Source: Phycisphaerae bacterium (lineage in GTDB: Bacteria; Planctomycetota; Phycisphaerae; UBA1845; UTPLA1). From it: a stretch of 64,000 nucleotides of DNA. Within the stretch, counting starts at the first letter, position 1. Every line of letters starts with the position of its first letter. The stretch covers positions 62,001 to 126,000 of the forward strand of contig JAKLKO010000008.1 in the NCBI GenBank assembly GCA_023150615.1, read 5' to 3'. A program made the translations under genes and the position numbers. The notes beneath the pieces are model-generated. The model saw nothing but the letters and a program-made list of their open reading frames with translations. It had not been told where the DNA came from and ran no database searches. Below are positions 34,371 to 42,619 of the stretch, one piece after another.

Positions 34371-34898
34371 CTACCCCCGCGGCCGACGCACCGACGCCGC
34401 CGGGAACTTCTCCAGCAGCCGCCCCACCGCCACGTCGAGACGCTGCTCGCGCGTCTCCGGAGCCAGCGTCTTGTCGATCTTCGCCAACGCCACGCCGCGC
34501 CAGATCAGCTTCCGCGTCGCAGGATCGATCACCTCGAGGAACAGCGACCCCTTCTCGTACACCTCACCGTGCGGATTCACCGAGAAGTCGGATTGGGCCT
34601 CCTTGGACACGTACTGGGCCAGATAGAACTCCGCGCCGCTGCCGGGTTGCACCGAGAACCCGCGTCGGGCCAGATGCCGCTCCACGATGCTCCGTATGAG
34701 TTCATCGAGTTCCGGCGGCGGAGCCTCACCCTCCCACACGTGCTCCACCCAGTTGTATGTCTTGCCGATCCCATCGAGCTTCACACCGGGACCGTAGACT
34801 GCCGAGACGCGGATGTCCGACGTGCTCGTGCATGCCGCCGCCACCAGCGACACGAGCACGGACGGAATGAGTCGAACGGCCGGATTGCGGGCCAGCAT
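34371..34898 (-). CDS. DUF4136 domain lipoprotein
   Basis: A 175-residue lipoprotein. The signal ends in SLVAAACTS, a lipobox, with the Cys near residue 23. The body fits DUF4136: a GKTYNWV strand, then a helix of the type LDELIRSIVERHLARRGF, then AEFYLAQYVSK, and a final strand-helix pair GSLFLEVIDPATRKLIWRGVA. Proteins of this family are envelope-attached and of unknown function. The gene faces away from the M29 aminopeptidase and converges with the TMTC-like gene. Confidence 0.82.
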   Translation of the reverse strand: MLARNPAVRLIPSVLVSLVAAACTSTSDIRVSAVYGPGVKLDGIGKTYNWVEHVWEGEAPPPELDELIRSIVERHLARRGFSVQPGSGAEFYLAQYVSKEAQSDFSVNPHGEVYEKGSLFLEVIDPATRKLIWRGVALAKIDKTLAPETREQRLDVAVGRLLEKFPAASVRRPRG

Positions 34899-35003
34899 GT
34901 GTCAGCCTCCCAGCGCGAGCGCCGGGCGATTGTAACGCGGCCCCGGCGCGCCGCCACCGACCCTCATCGCCCCGACGACGCCCGCTCGGGTAACATGCCC
35001 GCC

Positions 35004-36122
35004 ATGACCGACCCCCGAATCTCCAAACTGGCCGACGTCCTCGTCAACTACTCCTGCGCCGTCAAGTCCGGCGAATTCATCCTCATCGAAGCCATCGATG
35101 TCCCGCACGAGTTCACCACCGAGTGCGTTCGCGTCGCCGCGAACGCCGGCGCCCGACCGCTCGTCATGCTCAAGAGCAACCAGGTCCAGCGCGCCCTGAT
35201 GTTGCCCGCCACAACCGAGCAGTGGAACGTCATCGCCGACGTCGAAGAGTTGCAGATGAAAAGCGTGCAGTGCTACATCGGCGCACGCGGCAATCCCAAC
35301 GTCTCCGAACTCTCCGACGTCCCGGCCGAGCGCCAGCGCATCTACGAATCCACCGTCTGGAAGCGCGTGCACTCGGCCGTGCGGATCAAGAAGACCCGCT
35401 GGGTCGTCCTGCGCTGGCCCGGACCGGCCATGGCCCAGCTCGCGCAGATGTCCACCGAGGCCTTCGAAAACTTCTATTTCGACGTCTGCACGATGGACTA
35501 CGCCCGCATGGGCCGCGCGATGACCGCCCTGCAGCGCCGCATGGAGTCGACCGACGTGGTCCGCATCAAGGGCCCGCGCGACACCGACCTGACATTCTCG
35601 ATCAAGGGCATTCCGGCCATCCCCTGCGATGGCAAGCTCAACATCCCGGACGGCGAAGTCTTCACGGCGCCCGTCCGCGAGAGCGTCAATGGCGTGATTC
35701 ACTTTAATGCCCCCACGCTCTACCGCGGTACGACGCACGAGAACGTCCGGCTCGTCTTCCGCAGCGGAAGGATCATCGAGGCCGCAAGCTCCAGCACCGA
35801 CAAGCTCAACGAGGTCCTCGACGCCGACGCCGGCGCGCGATACACGGGCGAATTCGCGATCGGCGTCAATCCGTGGATCACCCGACCGATGAAGGACATC
35901 CTCTTCGATGAAAAAATCGCCGGCAGCATTCACCTGACGCCGGGGCGCTGCTACGACGAAGCCTCGAACGGAAACGAAAGTGAGATCCACTGGGACCTCG
36001 TGCTCATCCAGACCCCCGAGTACGGCGGCGGCGAGATCTACTTCGACGGCACGCTGATCCGCAAGGACGGCCGGTTCATCACCCACGACCTGATCCCGCT
36101 CAATCCGGAGAACCTGAAGTAG
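35004..36122 (+). CDS. Aminopeptidase, M29 (thermophilic aminopeptidase) family
   Basis: A 372-residue metallopeptidase that removes N-terminal residues from peptides, probably cytoplasmic because no signal is present. MTDPRISKLADVLVNYSCAVKSGE is the family's usual opening. The metal region includes GKLNIPDGEVFTAPV with the Glu ligand, a second Glu in YTGEFAIGVNP, and NESEIHWDLV near the end with a His and an Asp. These match the Glu/Glu/His/Asp sites of M29 enzymes. An in-frame ATG at 34995 would add three residues. The zinc-ribbon protein gene starts 8 bases after the stop. Confidence 0.9.
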   Translation: MTDPRISKLADVLVNYSCAVKSGEFILIEAIDVPHEFTTECVRVAANAGARPLVMLKSNQVQRALMLPATTEQWNVIADVEELQMKSVQCYIGARGNPNVSELSDVPAERQRIYESTVWKRVHSAVRIKKTRWVVLRWPGPAMAQLAQMSTEAFENFYFDVCTMDYARMGRAMTALQRRMESTDVVRIKGPRDTDLTFSIKGIPAIPCDGKLNIPDGEVFTAPVRESVNGVIHFNAPTLYRGTTHENVRLVFRSGRIIEAASSSTDKLNEVLDADAGARYTGEFAIGVNPWITRPMKDILFDEKIAGSIHLTPGRCYDEASNGNESEIHWDLVLIQTPEYGGGEIYFDGTLIRKDGRFITHDLIPLNPENLK

Positions 36123-36129
36123 CGCGAAC

Positions 36130-37179
36130 GTGAACCGGACCTCCGCCAAGCCGTCCGATGCCGTCGCATCACGTATCCCGCTCGATGCCGCCGGCCGCGT
36201 TGCCGTGTCGATCGGATGCCGGCGCTGCGGCTACGACCAGCGCGGCCTGTCGCCTGACGGCGCCTGCCCCGAGTGCGGCACACCCGTCGGCCGATCACTT
36301 CACGGCGACCTTCTTCGATTCAGCGATCCGGTCTGGGTGCGGAGGCTCGCCTCCGGACTGAACTGGATCGCTGCCGCCGTCGTGCTGCGATTCACCATAG
36401 GGTGTCTGACCGGCGGGGCGGTGGGAGCGCTTGCCGGAGCCGGCGCCACCGCCGGACTCACGTCGATGCCGCTGCTGCTTCCGCACGGACTCGGAATCCT
36501 GATCGGACTCGGCAGCCTCTACGGGTACTGGAAGGCGACGACGCCGGATCCCGGCCGCGTTGAATCCGAGTCCGGACTGACCGCGCGCCGCCTCGTGCGC
36601 CTCACGCAGGTGCTCGAATTCTGCGTCGCGCTCCTTGTCGCGCCGGCGTTCGTCGTCGGCAGCATGCTCGTGGGCATCGTCGTGGCGGCGTCGACGTTCG
36701 GCACAATCATCAGCGTGGTCGGCATCTTCGCCGCGCTGACGTATGCACGACGACTTGCGATGAGGATCCCGGACGAAAACCTCGCCCGCGCTACGCGAAT
36801 CGTCATGTGGGGACTGGGGATCACGTTCTCCCTGATCGCGCTTCTCAGCGCGACCGCCGGAATCCTGACCGCCGGCATGCGAACGCCGCCCACTTGGATC
36901 GCTCCCGGAACAACATCGGCGCCGGCAAGACCGGGCGCGACAACCATGACGATCCGCGTGAACGTCCGGGGGCAATCCGGGCCAACCACCGTTCCAACCG
37001 CTCTCGCGCCACCGCGGCCACCGCCGTGGCTGGCCGCCGCCGGACTCGGCATGGCTGTGTGCGGACTCGCCACAACCGTATTTGGATTCTGGGCGATCTG
37101 GTTGCTCTTCCGCTATCGCAGCGCACTGCGCAACGCCGCACAATCGGCCGAACAAACCTGGGCCGCCGCGCCGCCATGA
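36130..37179 (+). CDS. Zinc-ribbon multipass membrane protein, unknown function
   Basis: A 349-residue protein with a GTG start 8 bases after the aminopeptidase stop. Residues about 30-52 form a ribbon with two CxxC pairs, CRRCGYDQRG and CPECGTPV, a motif very frequent in Planctomycetes. Four or five membrane helices follow, with a Thr/Pro-rich outer loop between the last two. No catalytic motif is visible. Zinc binding is inferred from the Cys pairs. Its tight spacing to the peptidase gene suggests co-transcription rather than a known shared function. Confidence 0.7.
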   Translation: MNRTSAKPSDAVASRIPLDAAGRVAVSIGCRRCGYDQRGLSPDGACPECGTPVGRSLHGDLLRFSDPVWVRRLASGLNWIAAAVVLRFTIGCLTGGAVGALAGAGATAGLTSMPLLLPHGLGILIGLGSLYGYWKATTPDPGRVESESGLTARRLVRLTQVLEFCVALLVAPAFVVGSMLVGIVVAASTFGTIISVVGIFAALTYARRLAMRIPDENLARATRIVMWGLGITFSLIALLSATAGILTAGMRTPPTWIAPGTTSAPARPGATTMTIRVNVRGQSGPTTVPTALAPPRPPPWLAAAGLGMAVCGLATTVFGFWAIWLLFRYRSALRNAAQSAEQTWAAAPP

Positions 37180-37182
37180 CCG

Positions 37183-37345
37183 CAAGTCAGAGGACAGGGA
37201 CTTTTGCAGCTCGTCGCGGGAGCGGCTCTCGGGCGCGGTTCTGGGGAGGGCGAGGCCCCTGCCGAGCCGATGACGAAACGCCGATGCCCCCATCGAGCCG
37301 ACGTCGCGAGCGCGAAACCCCGCGCTGACTCCATCCCCAATCGCC
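37183..37345. repeat. Probable dispersed repeat remnant (REP-like)
   Basis: A gene-free stretch with three telltale pieces: GGACAGGGACTTTTGCAG near 37190, GGGAGGGCGAGGCCCCTGCC at 37244-37263, and CCCAATCGCCAATCGACACT near 37336. The middle one, read on the minus strand, gives the phrase GSAGASPS, which I recall as a recurrent spurious translation in planctomycete genomes. The first resembles short repeats near REP-associated transposases. No second copy was recognised in this window, so the call rests on recollection. Confidence 0.3.
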
Positions 37346-37669
37346 AATCGACACTCCGCAATCCCCCGACCCGGAACGCTGATCGGGATTGTGCTGTAGC
37401 CAGACGCCACCGTGCGCACCGGTCACACCTTGCACGTCGGAATCCAAACGGCGTGCCCGCATCGGGGCAGACGTTCTGGCCACAAGCGTTCCGCGCGTCG
37501 ATCCGCCCCGCGCACCGCCAGGAAGGAATGTTCAGCTTCTTTCAGCTTGTTCAGCATCTTTTTTTGAAGCCGTCATGACCGGCAAGCTCAAACCATCCTC
37601 ACGCGCGACCCGCGCCGGAAATTCCGTCGGCGCACCACGCGTCGCACTCACTCCGCGCGCCGCACCGCC
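37346..37669. other. Non-coding stretch, no gene supported
   Basis: No frame here has a ribosome site, conserved motif or plausible protein. It includes a T7 run at 37559-37565 flanked by distant GCTTC and GAAGC, which looks like a poor terminator facing right. The stretch lies past the 3' ends of two converging genes (36130-37179 and 37670-39460) and may be decayed sequence. Confidence 0.4.
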
Positions 37670-39460
37670 CTACCTTCGCCGGATCGTCCGCCGCGACCGC
37701 GTGCGCCGCCGCCACCACGCCAGGCCCATCATCGCCATCGAGAGGCCCCCCAGGTTCATCGGCGCGCACAGGCCGATGGCGCACGGGTCCATCGGATTGG
37801 GGTTCGGCGTCGGAGGATTGTTGTTCGGGATGCCCGGCGTGACGTTCACCGTCGCCGTCGAGCTGATCACCGTGCAGCCGGCCGACGTGACCACCACGTC
37901 ATAGTTCCCCGCGTGCGTCAGGTCGACCGGCCGGATGAACAGAACATTGGTCGTCGCGCCGTTAATCACCGCGCTGTCGGTCAGGTTGATGCCGTCAAGC
38001 CGCCACTGAAACGTCGGCGACGACGCATTCACGAGCACGACCAGCGTCAGATTGTCTCCCGTCGTCGTGATCGTGTTGACCGGATGCTGCGTAATCGTCG
38101 GATCGGTCGATACCTCCAGCGTCGCGGGGTCGCTGATGTCCATGCCGCACGGATTGGTCACCACGACGTCGTATTGGCCGTTGTTCGACGTCTGCGCCGT
38201 CGCAATCTCATACGTCGCGGCCGTCGCGCCCGGGATGTTCATGCCGTCCTTCCGCCACTGGTACGAGAGCGGCGCGCTGCCCGTCGCCGTTACGCTGAAC
38301 TGCGCGGTCGCGCCGGGGCAGATCGTCTGCGACGCCGGAGGCTGCGTGATGTCCGGCAGAACGCCGATGGCTGGTCCCCAGCGCGCGAAATAGGCCGACG
38401 GACTCCCGCCCGCCATGAGAAACGCCCCACCGGCGATCAGCTCGTCGTCGAACGCCGCCAACGCATCGACCCGGTCGTCCACGCCCGCGCCGAGCGGGTC
38501 CCACGTTGCTCCGTTCCACCGTGCCAGCGAGTCCGCGCCGTTCGGCCCGAGCCCGGTGAATCCACCGCCCGCGATCAGCGCGCCATTGAATACCGACAGC
38601 GCGCTCACCTCCGCCGGCCGGCCGAGCCCGAACGCCGACCAGAACGAGCCGTTCCACCGCGCGACGTGCGACGTATAGACGCCGCTGGAAAAGTTGAACG
38701 CCCCGCCCGCGACGAGGTCCGCGCCGAGCAGCCCCAGCGCGTGCACCGCCTGGTCCATGCCCGATCCGAGCGGCAGCCACGACGTTCCGTTCCACCGCGC
38801 GATGTAGTTCACCGGCACGCCGCCGGCGATCGTAAAGCCACCGCCGGCGATCAGCTCGCCGCTGAACGCGGCCAGGGCCCGCACGATCGGCGTCGCGCCA
38901 ACGCCCATGGCGCTCATGCCGCCGGCCATGTCCGACCACGCCGCGCCATTCCAGCGCGCGACGTAGTTGACGGTGACGCCGCCCGCCGAGGCGAACTCCC
39001 CGCCCGCCACAAGCGCGCCGCCGAACGACGCCAGCGCGCGGACCATCGCGCTCGTACCGGTGCTGAGCGCCGAGAATGCCACGCCGTTCCACAGCGCGAC
39101 GTTGTTGGCCGGAACCATCCCCGCCATCGAGAATTGTCCGCCGACCGCCAGCGCGCCGTTGTGCACGGCCAGCGCGCGGACCACGCCGTTTACGCCGCCG
39201 CCGACCGCCGACCAGCTCGTACCGTTCCACTTCGCCAGGTTGGCCGCAGGCGATCCGCCGGCGTTGTCGAAGTCGCCGCCGACGAACAGTGCCTCGCCGG
39301 TACCGTCGTTGAAGACCACGGCGGCGTAGATCGGGCCATCGACCTGCGTCATCGCATTGGCGAGGCGCCAGTCGAATCCGCACTGCGCGGCGGCGCGCGG
39401 AACGGACGCCGCGCTCAGCACGCAGATCGCCCCCACGATGCATCGCATGAACGATCGCAT
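37670..39460 (-). CDS. Secreted propeller and Ig-like protein with C-terminal anchor
   Basis: A 596-residue secreted protein. The ATG at 39460 has GGGAG about 7 bases upstream and leads into a signal peptide ending near AAAQC. About eight repeats of some 40 residues follow, each with a core like FVGGDFDNAGG and ending in ARWNG-x-x-W. They form a propeller resembling Kelch or delta-60 repeats. Two Ig-like domains come next (QPPASQTICPGATAQF and QHPVNTITTTGDNLTL, each with YQWRKDG- or FQWRLDG-type Trp). The tail has Cys, a hydrophobic stretch and many Arg, similar to the tail of the protein at 469-2385. Surface binding or adhesion is likely; partner unknown. Confidence 0.8.
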   Translation of the reverse strand: MRSFMRCIVGAICVLSAASVPRAAAQCGFDWRLANAMTQVDGPIYAAVVFNDGTGEALFVGGDFDNAGGSPAANLAKWNGTSWSAVGGGVNGVVRALAVHNGALAVGGQFSMAGMVPANNVALWNGVAFSALSTGTSAMVRALASFGGALVAGGEFASAGGVTVNYVARWNGAAWSDMAGGMSAMGVGATPIVRALAAFSGELIAGGGFTIAGGVPVNYIARWNGTSWLPLGSGMDQAVHALGLLGADLVAGGAFNFSSGVYTSHVARWNGSFWSAFGLGRPAEVSALSVFNGALIAGGGFTGLGPNGADSLARWNGATWDPLGAGVDDRVDALAAFDDELIAGGAFLMAGGSPSAYFARWGPAIGVLPDITQPPASQTICPGATAQFSVTATGSAPLSYQWRKDGMNIPGATAATYEIATAQTSNNGQYDVVVTNPCGMDISDPATLEVSTDPTITQHPVNTITTTGDNLTLVVLVNASSPTFQWRLDGINLTDSAVINGATTNVLFIRPVDLTHAGNYDVVVTSAGCTVISSTATVNVTPGIPNNNPPTPNPNPMDPCAIGLCAPMNLGGLSMAMMGLAWWRRRTRSRRTIRRR

Positions 39461-39715
39461 CCCGATGCTCCCGGTTGCCGTCCGCCGAACCATCCCCGCG
39501 AGGTCGGCCGGGCACCCGCCCGCGGACCGCAACGGTCCGTCGATCAGAGCCCGACCCCATCAGGATAATCGTATGCCGCCCGGGTTGAAAGCCGCGAGCG
39601 CGATTTCGCCGCGCCCCGCCGATTCGCCCCCTTCGCGCCGATAACCTGCGACCCGGGCGCGCACGGCCACCGCCGACGGCGTCCGGAAACGCGGGTTGCT
39701 CCGCGGCCGCCGTCG

Positions 39716-40390
39716 TCAGTTCAGCAGGCAGGCGATGAAATTGGGGATGTCGCCGACGTCGATCATCCCGTCGGGCAACCCCTCGACGTCGCCGGAGCAG
39801 ACGTCGCGCCAGTCCGCCCCGCCCAGCAGCAGGAAGTTGACGAAGATCTGCACGTCGTCCCCGTTGTCGAGGCCGTCGTGATTCAGGTCGCAGGCCAGCG
39901 GGATGAGCGAGGACTCAACGGCCACGAACTGGCCCGGCACGACCACCGACATGTTGATCCAGCCGATGTTCTCGCCCCAGGCGAAACCGCGGAACCGGCC
40001 GTCGCAGTCGATCCGCGCGGCGTCGCCCGACACGAGCGCACCGCCGGCGAAGTTGACCCAGCCGATGTTCTCGCCCCAGGCGTAGCCGGACAGTGCCCCG
40101 TCGGGTGCGATGTTGACTCCGAAGTTGGTGTCATCGGTGTTCGCGTACGGTCCGGCGCCATTACCGACGTTGATCCAGCCGACGTTCTCGCACCAGATGT
40201 AGCCGCGAAGGAAGAAGCCGCCGACGTTCACGCCGTCGGCCGCCGCGTTGGCGTCGCGCCAGTTCATCCAGCCGACGTTCTCGCCCCAGGAGAACTTGTT
40301 GGGCACGACGTTGTCGATGTTCGATGCGCCCGCGGCCACGACGATCGCCGCCGCGAGCATCAGGAGCGTCCGACCGGTGATTCGATTCAT
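39716..40390 (-). CDS. Secreted GWxN-repeat protein with dockerin-like C-terminus
   Basis: A 224-residue secreted protein. A signal peptide (LLMLAAAIVVAAGA) is followed by at least four repeats around SWGENVGWMNW and WGENIGWINM, each about 30-40 residues. The C-terminal 60 residues carry two EF-hand-like calcium loops, CDLNHDGLDNGDD and GLPDGMIDVGD, the dockerin type I layout. In Planctomycetes such tails are frequent and seldom linked to true cellulosomes. A longer frame upstream to 40720 is not used because the ATG at 40390 directly precedes the signal. The role is unknown; a surface or extracellular location is inferred. Confidence 0.78.
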   Translation of the reverse strand: MNRITGRTLLMLAAAIVVAAGASNIDNVVPNKFSWGENVGWMNWRDANAAADGVNVGGFFLRGYIWCENVGWINVGNGAGPYANTDDTNFGVNIAPDGALSGYAWGENIGWVNFAGGALVSGDAARIDCDGRFRGFAWGENIGWINMSVVVPGQFVAVESSLIPLACDLNHDGLDNGDDVQIFVNFLLLGGADWRDVCSGDVEGLPDGMIDVGDIPNFIACLLN

Positions 40391-40412
40391 GGCTCTGCTC
40401 CCCGCGCGACTC

Positions 40413-41828
40413 TCAGAAGTTGATATTGGCCCACGGACTCGTCGACGCCGAGGCCGGCCCGAACGGACCGGTGTCGTTCGCCGGGTCGATGAAGCCGTAG
40501 TCGCTGCCGTTGCCCGACGCCGTGTTGCGAATGATGACGTTGCGCGCTCCTGGCGTGGGCGCCGCGACGCCGTAATCGTTAAACGAGACGTGGTTGTTGT
40601 CGATCCGGTTCCGATCGCCCCAGGCGATGATTCCGGCCGCAAACCCGCCGCCGACGATCGTGCCGTTCCGCGTGCAGTGATTGTCCGCCACCGTGCAGAG
40701 CAGCGTGACGCGGATGCCATCGCCGAAGTTCTCCGACGCGCTGCACCCGCGGACCGTCGAATCGCTCAGAAACACGTCAATCCCCGCGTCGCTGTTAGAG
40801 CGCACCGTACAGTTCAAAACGTCGCCGCTGTTGATGAAGATGCCGCGGATCGAATTGAACGACGCGTTGCAATCGCTGACCAGCGCGTGATCAAACGTCT
40901 CGATGCCGTTGGCGAGATTGCCCGCCGCCGATACGCGCGAAACCAGGCAGTACGGGCCGGAATAGACCCCGTTGCCCGAATTAAAGTCCGCAACAGAATC
41001 CATGAGGGCGCACCGCGCCGCCAGCTCGAATCCATGCGTGGCGTTGTCGCGTGAGGCGCAGCCCCGCAGCACGATGGCGGAACCACAATTGAATCCCGAA
41101 CCGGAATTCCCGTTCGCGATGCAGTCCTCGAGCGTGCAGTTGTCTTGGGTGCGGAAGCCGCCGAACCCGTTGAGCGACGCCCCGCACCCTTGAATCGTGC
41201 AACGGCTGCGGACGAAAAACCCTTCAAACCCGTTCTCGCTCGCGGTGCAGTCGGCAACCGACCAGCCGTCCAGGACGCTCAGCCCCGTGCCGAGGTTCCG
41301 TCGCAGTTGCACGGCTTCCACGCGACCGTCCCACGCCGCGGTTCCGTCGATCCCGTCGCTGTTCCAACCCTCGATCACGCCGTTGCGGATCCGGATGTTG
41401 CGCCGGAACCCTCCGGCCGGCGGCGTAATGAAGATGCCTTTCGCGCCGAGACCCCCGCCCTGGAGCGTGAATCCGTTCAGATCGAGCGTGACACCGTCAG
41501 CGGCGATCTCGATCCCATTCGCACCCGGCGTCGCGATCAGTTCCCCCATCAGCACATACGACCCCGGAGATGAGATGACGATCGGAAAGGCCGCCGGCGG
41601 CTGCGTGTAGAGCCGCACCCGATCGGTCGGCTGGATCGGACCGGCCGGTGGCGTCAGCGGTCCGGCGTGTACCGCGGCAGCCAGCGCGCCGATGCAAACG
41701 AGCATCACTCCGATCGACGTGCGCGACACGGATGGGGCCCTTCTCTCCGCTCCCGAGACAACGCCGCGCGCCGCCAGACATGCCCGCGCGGCAGAACGAA
41801 CCCGGCCTGCGACCCGATATCGATGCAT
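40413..41828 (-). CDS. Secreted right-handed beta-helix protein
   Basis: A 471-residue exported protein. GGAGGAG five bases before the ATG fixes the start. A long basic N-region precedes a hydrophobic signal (IGVMLVCIGALAAAVHA). The body is a parallel beta-helix with repeats of about 21-23 residues such as NGVIEGWNSDGIDG, ASENGFEGFFV and NNHVSFNDYGV. This fold is common in polysaccharide lyases and surface proteins, but no catalytic residues are evident. It ends 22 bases before the dockerin-tailed gene, and the two are probably co-expressed. Confidence 0.8.
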   Translation of the reverse strand: MHRYRVAGRVRSAARACLAARGVVSGAERRAPSVSRTSIGVMLVCIGALAAAVHAGPLTPPAGPIQPTDRVRLYTQPPAAFPIVISSPGSYVLMGELIATPGANGIEIAADGVTLDLNGFTLQGGGLGAKGIFITPPAGGFRRNIRIRNGVIEGWNSDGIDGTAAWDGRVEAVQLRRNLGTGLSVLDGWSVADCTASENGFEGFFVRSRCTIQGCGASLNGFGGFRTQDNCTLEDCIANGNSGSGFNCGSAIVLRGCASRDNATHGFELAARCALMDSVADFNSGNGVYSGPYCLVSRVSAAGNLANGIETFDHALVSDCNASFNSIRGIFINSGDVLNCTVRSNSDAGIDVFLSDSTVRGCSASENFGDGIRVTLLCTVADNHCTRNGTIVGGGFAAGIIAWGDRNRIDNNHVSFNDYGVAAPTPGARNVIIRNTASGNGSDYGFIDPANDTGPFGPASASTSPWANINF

Positions 41829-41959
41829 GATACTCCTCCAGAACCCGCCGGATCAAGCGTAACGTGTTATCGCGCCGAGAATTCGAGCATCCACGCGGTT
41901 ACGGAGATTCACCTACGCTCGCTGAATAAACCAGGACCGCTTCGGACGCCGCAGGTTTG

Positions 41960-42607
41960 TCACTGAAGGAAGGGATTGAACCGCCGTTCGCGCCCGATCG
42001 TAGTGGCGGGGCCGTGCCCGGAATAGACGATCGTCTCGTCCGGCAGCGACAGCAGGTGTTCGCGGATGTTCCGCAGAAACCGGTCGTGGTTTGAGCCTGG
42101 AAAGTCCGTGCGCCCGATGCTGCCCTCAAACAGCGCATCGCCGACGATCGCCACGCCCGCCTCGCGGCAGTACAGCGCGCGGCCGGCCGGCGAATGTCCC
42201 GCCACGTCGAGGATCGTCCACGACGTGTCGCCGAGCTGCACCGGTCCCGGCGGCTCCAGCGCGCGAACCTCCTTCGGCGAGCAGCGGACCGCCATACCCC
42301 CGAGCATCGACAAGTTTCGCGCGGGATCGCCCAGCATCGCACGCTCTCCGTCGGAGACGTACGCCGGCAAGTCCGGCCATCGCGCAAGGACTTCATCGAC
42401 GCCGGCGATGTGATCGGCGTGCGCGTGCGTCAGGACGATCGCCGCCGGCGAAAGTCCGCGCCGATCGATGTGTTCGATGATCTGCGCGGCAGACGGCGGA
42501 AGTCCGGGATCGACGACCCAGCACGGACCGCGCGCGCCAACGTCGACAACGTACGCATTCTCGCCGAACACAGGCTCGGTGAAGCACTCGATGTGGATCG
42601 CGCTCAT
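41960..42607 (-). CDS. MBL-fold metallo-hydrolase (glyoxalase II-like)
   Basis: A 215-residue cytoplasmic hydrolase. LTHAHADHIAG supplies His61, His63, Asp65 and His66, the two-metal core. AGHSPAG near 137, GDALFEGSIGRTDFPG and YSGHGPAT supply the remaining His and Asp ligands in order. The pattern matches the small hydroxyacylglutathione-hydrolase-like (GloB/YcbL) group, which cleaves thioesters or related esters; the substrate is not fixed. It starts 12 bases after the stop of the PQQ-propeller gene and is probably co-transcribed. Confidence 0.9.
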   Translation of the reverse strand: MSAIHIECFTEPVFGENAYVVDVGARGPCWVVDPGLPPSAAQIIEHIDRRGLSPAAIVLTHAHADHIAGVDEVLARWPDLPAYVSDGERAMLGDPARNLSMLGGMAVRCSPKEVRALEPPGPVQLGDTSWTILDVAGHSPAGRALYCREAGVAIVGDALFEGSIGRTDFPGSNHDRFLRNIREHLLSLPDETIVYSGHGPATTIGRERRFNPFLQ

Positions 42608-42619
42608 GAGTCCGGCAAG

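Noticed and set aside
37559-37565. T7 run as an intrinsic terminator
   Set aside because: No adjacent stable GC stem; the nearest complementary arms are short and far apart.
37389-37904. 171-codon plus-strand frame across the gene-free gap
   Set aside because: No ribosome site, signal or motif; it runs into the antisense of the propeller/Ig gene.
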